A model generated the notes under the pieces. The model was not told the origin of the DNA. It did not search any database and was given only the letters and a program-made list of their open reading frames with translations. A program made the position numbers and the translations under genes. Source: Allomyces macrogynus ATCC 38327 (lineage: Eukaryota; Blastocladiomycota; Blastocladiomycetes; Blastocladiales; Blastocladiaceae). From it: a stretch of DNA of 64,000 nucleotides. Location: positions 1,412,654-1,476,653 of the forward strand of contig GG745329.1 of assembly GCA_000151295.1 (NCBI GenBank), read 5' to 3'. The first letter of the stretch is position 1; the number at the start of each line of letters is the position of its first letter. Below, piece after piece: positions 63,801 through 64,000 of the stretch.

Positions 63801-64000
63801 TGCAGGGCAAGCCGGCCACGTTCATTTTCACCGACAACGAGGTCAAGGAAGAAGGGTTCCTCGGGTTCATCAACAACATTCTCACGTCGGGCGAAGTGAC
63901 CAACTTGTTTGCCAAGGACGAAGTGATTGGCATCTCGTCGGATATGCGGCCGATCATGAAGAAGCAGCGGCCGCACACGGTCGACACCATGGAGAACCTG
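54873..64000 (+). CDS. Axonemal outer-arm dynein heavy chain, DNAH5/8 (gamma) type; 3' end off window
   Basis: Motor subunit of the ciliary outer dynein arm. Exons 54873-55178, 55247-55474, 55551-56033 and one uninterrupted exon from 56114 to the window end, giving 2,968 residues so far. The N-terminal tail (DHC_N1) carries LLRKLTECIQLNEAYQKHF. The linker (DHC_N2) includes ELKLLQNLYSLYTDVLEKR and LPKAIKDWDAFMELKKIVDD, blocks characteristic of the DNAH5/8 or Chlamydomonas gamma class. P-loops: AAA1 GPAGTGKTETTKDLGKALG (residue about 1882), AAA2 GPTGTGKTKC (about 2164), AAA3 GEPGTAKTVT (about 2491) and AAA4 GVGGSGKQSL (about 2854). AAA1 Walker B is CFDEFNRIE. AAA5-6, the stalk and the C-terminus are missing only because the window ends. 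Confidence 0.96.

Noticed and set aside
56828..63976. Long minus-strand open frames opposite the dynein gene (for example 56828-58219, 60434-61702, 62480-63976)
   Set aside because: They are antisense shadows: the plus strand encodes an unmistakable dynein heavy chain, and G/C-ending codons keep the opposite strand stop-poor.

Overview
The window is eukaryotic nuclear DNA: GC-rich, strongly G/C-ending codons, compact genes on both strands, and short spliceosomal introns (mostly 55-100 nt, GT-AG, several with gtacg or gttcg donors). An axonemal outer-arm dynein heavy chain sits beside fungal-type housekeeping genes (RSP5-like ligase, UTP13, ISY1, NOP53, NFS1). This points to a flagellated (zoosporic) fungus, plausibly Blastocladiomycota or a chytrid. 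That placement is inference; no marker gene was searched.

Left part (1-28 kb). A C2-WW-HECT ubiquitin ligase runs off the left edge on the minus strand. It is followed by a Thr/Pro-repeat putative membrane protein, a class II tRNA with an odd anticodon loop, the double AAA ATPase NVL/RIX7, a very large coiled-coil protein (minus strand) with an in-frame TAG, a small basic ALB1-like protein, mitochondrial isobutyryl-CoA dehydrogenase (ACAD8), mitochondrial cysteine desulfurase NFS1, a 2.2 kb gene-poor stretch, and an intronless PH-domain inositol polyphosphate 4-phosphatase.

Middle (28-43 kb). Two tandem membrane-anchored class 3 lipase paralogs; a divergent seven-transmembrane (7TM) protein on the minus strand; then UTP13/TBL3 (minus), ISY1 (plus) and NOP53 (minus). 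NVL, UTP13, NOP53 and perhaps the ALB1-like gene all act in ribosome biogenesis, but they are separately promoted and not an operon.

Right part (43-54 kb). This is the most unusual region: a head-to-tail array of one 7TM family. Three copies are intact (43277, 44961, 50052), one is collapsed (46715), one truncated (51763) and one disabled by a stop and a frameshift (52561); the divergent relative lies at 34055-35703. Intact copies share two introns at the same positions and phases, and spliced lengths are exact multiples of three. The layout is GPCR-like: short N-terminus, 7 TM, long Ser/Thr-rich loop before TM6, Gly/Ser tail. Most array copies carry the same upstream motif about 105-140 bp before the ATG. 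A 2.1 kb repeat-rich segment bounded by inverted repeats lies inside the array.

The right end (54.9-64 kb) is the 5' two thirds of a DNAH5/8-type dynein heavy chain, running off the window.
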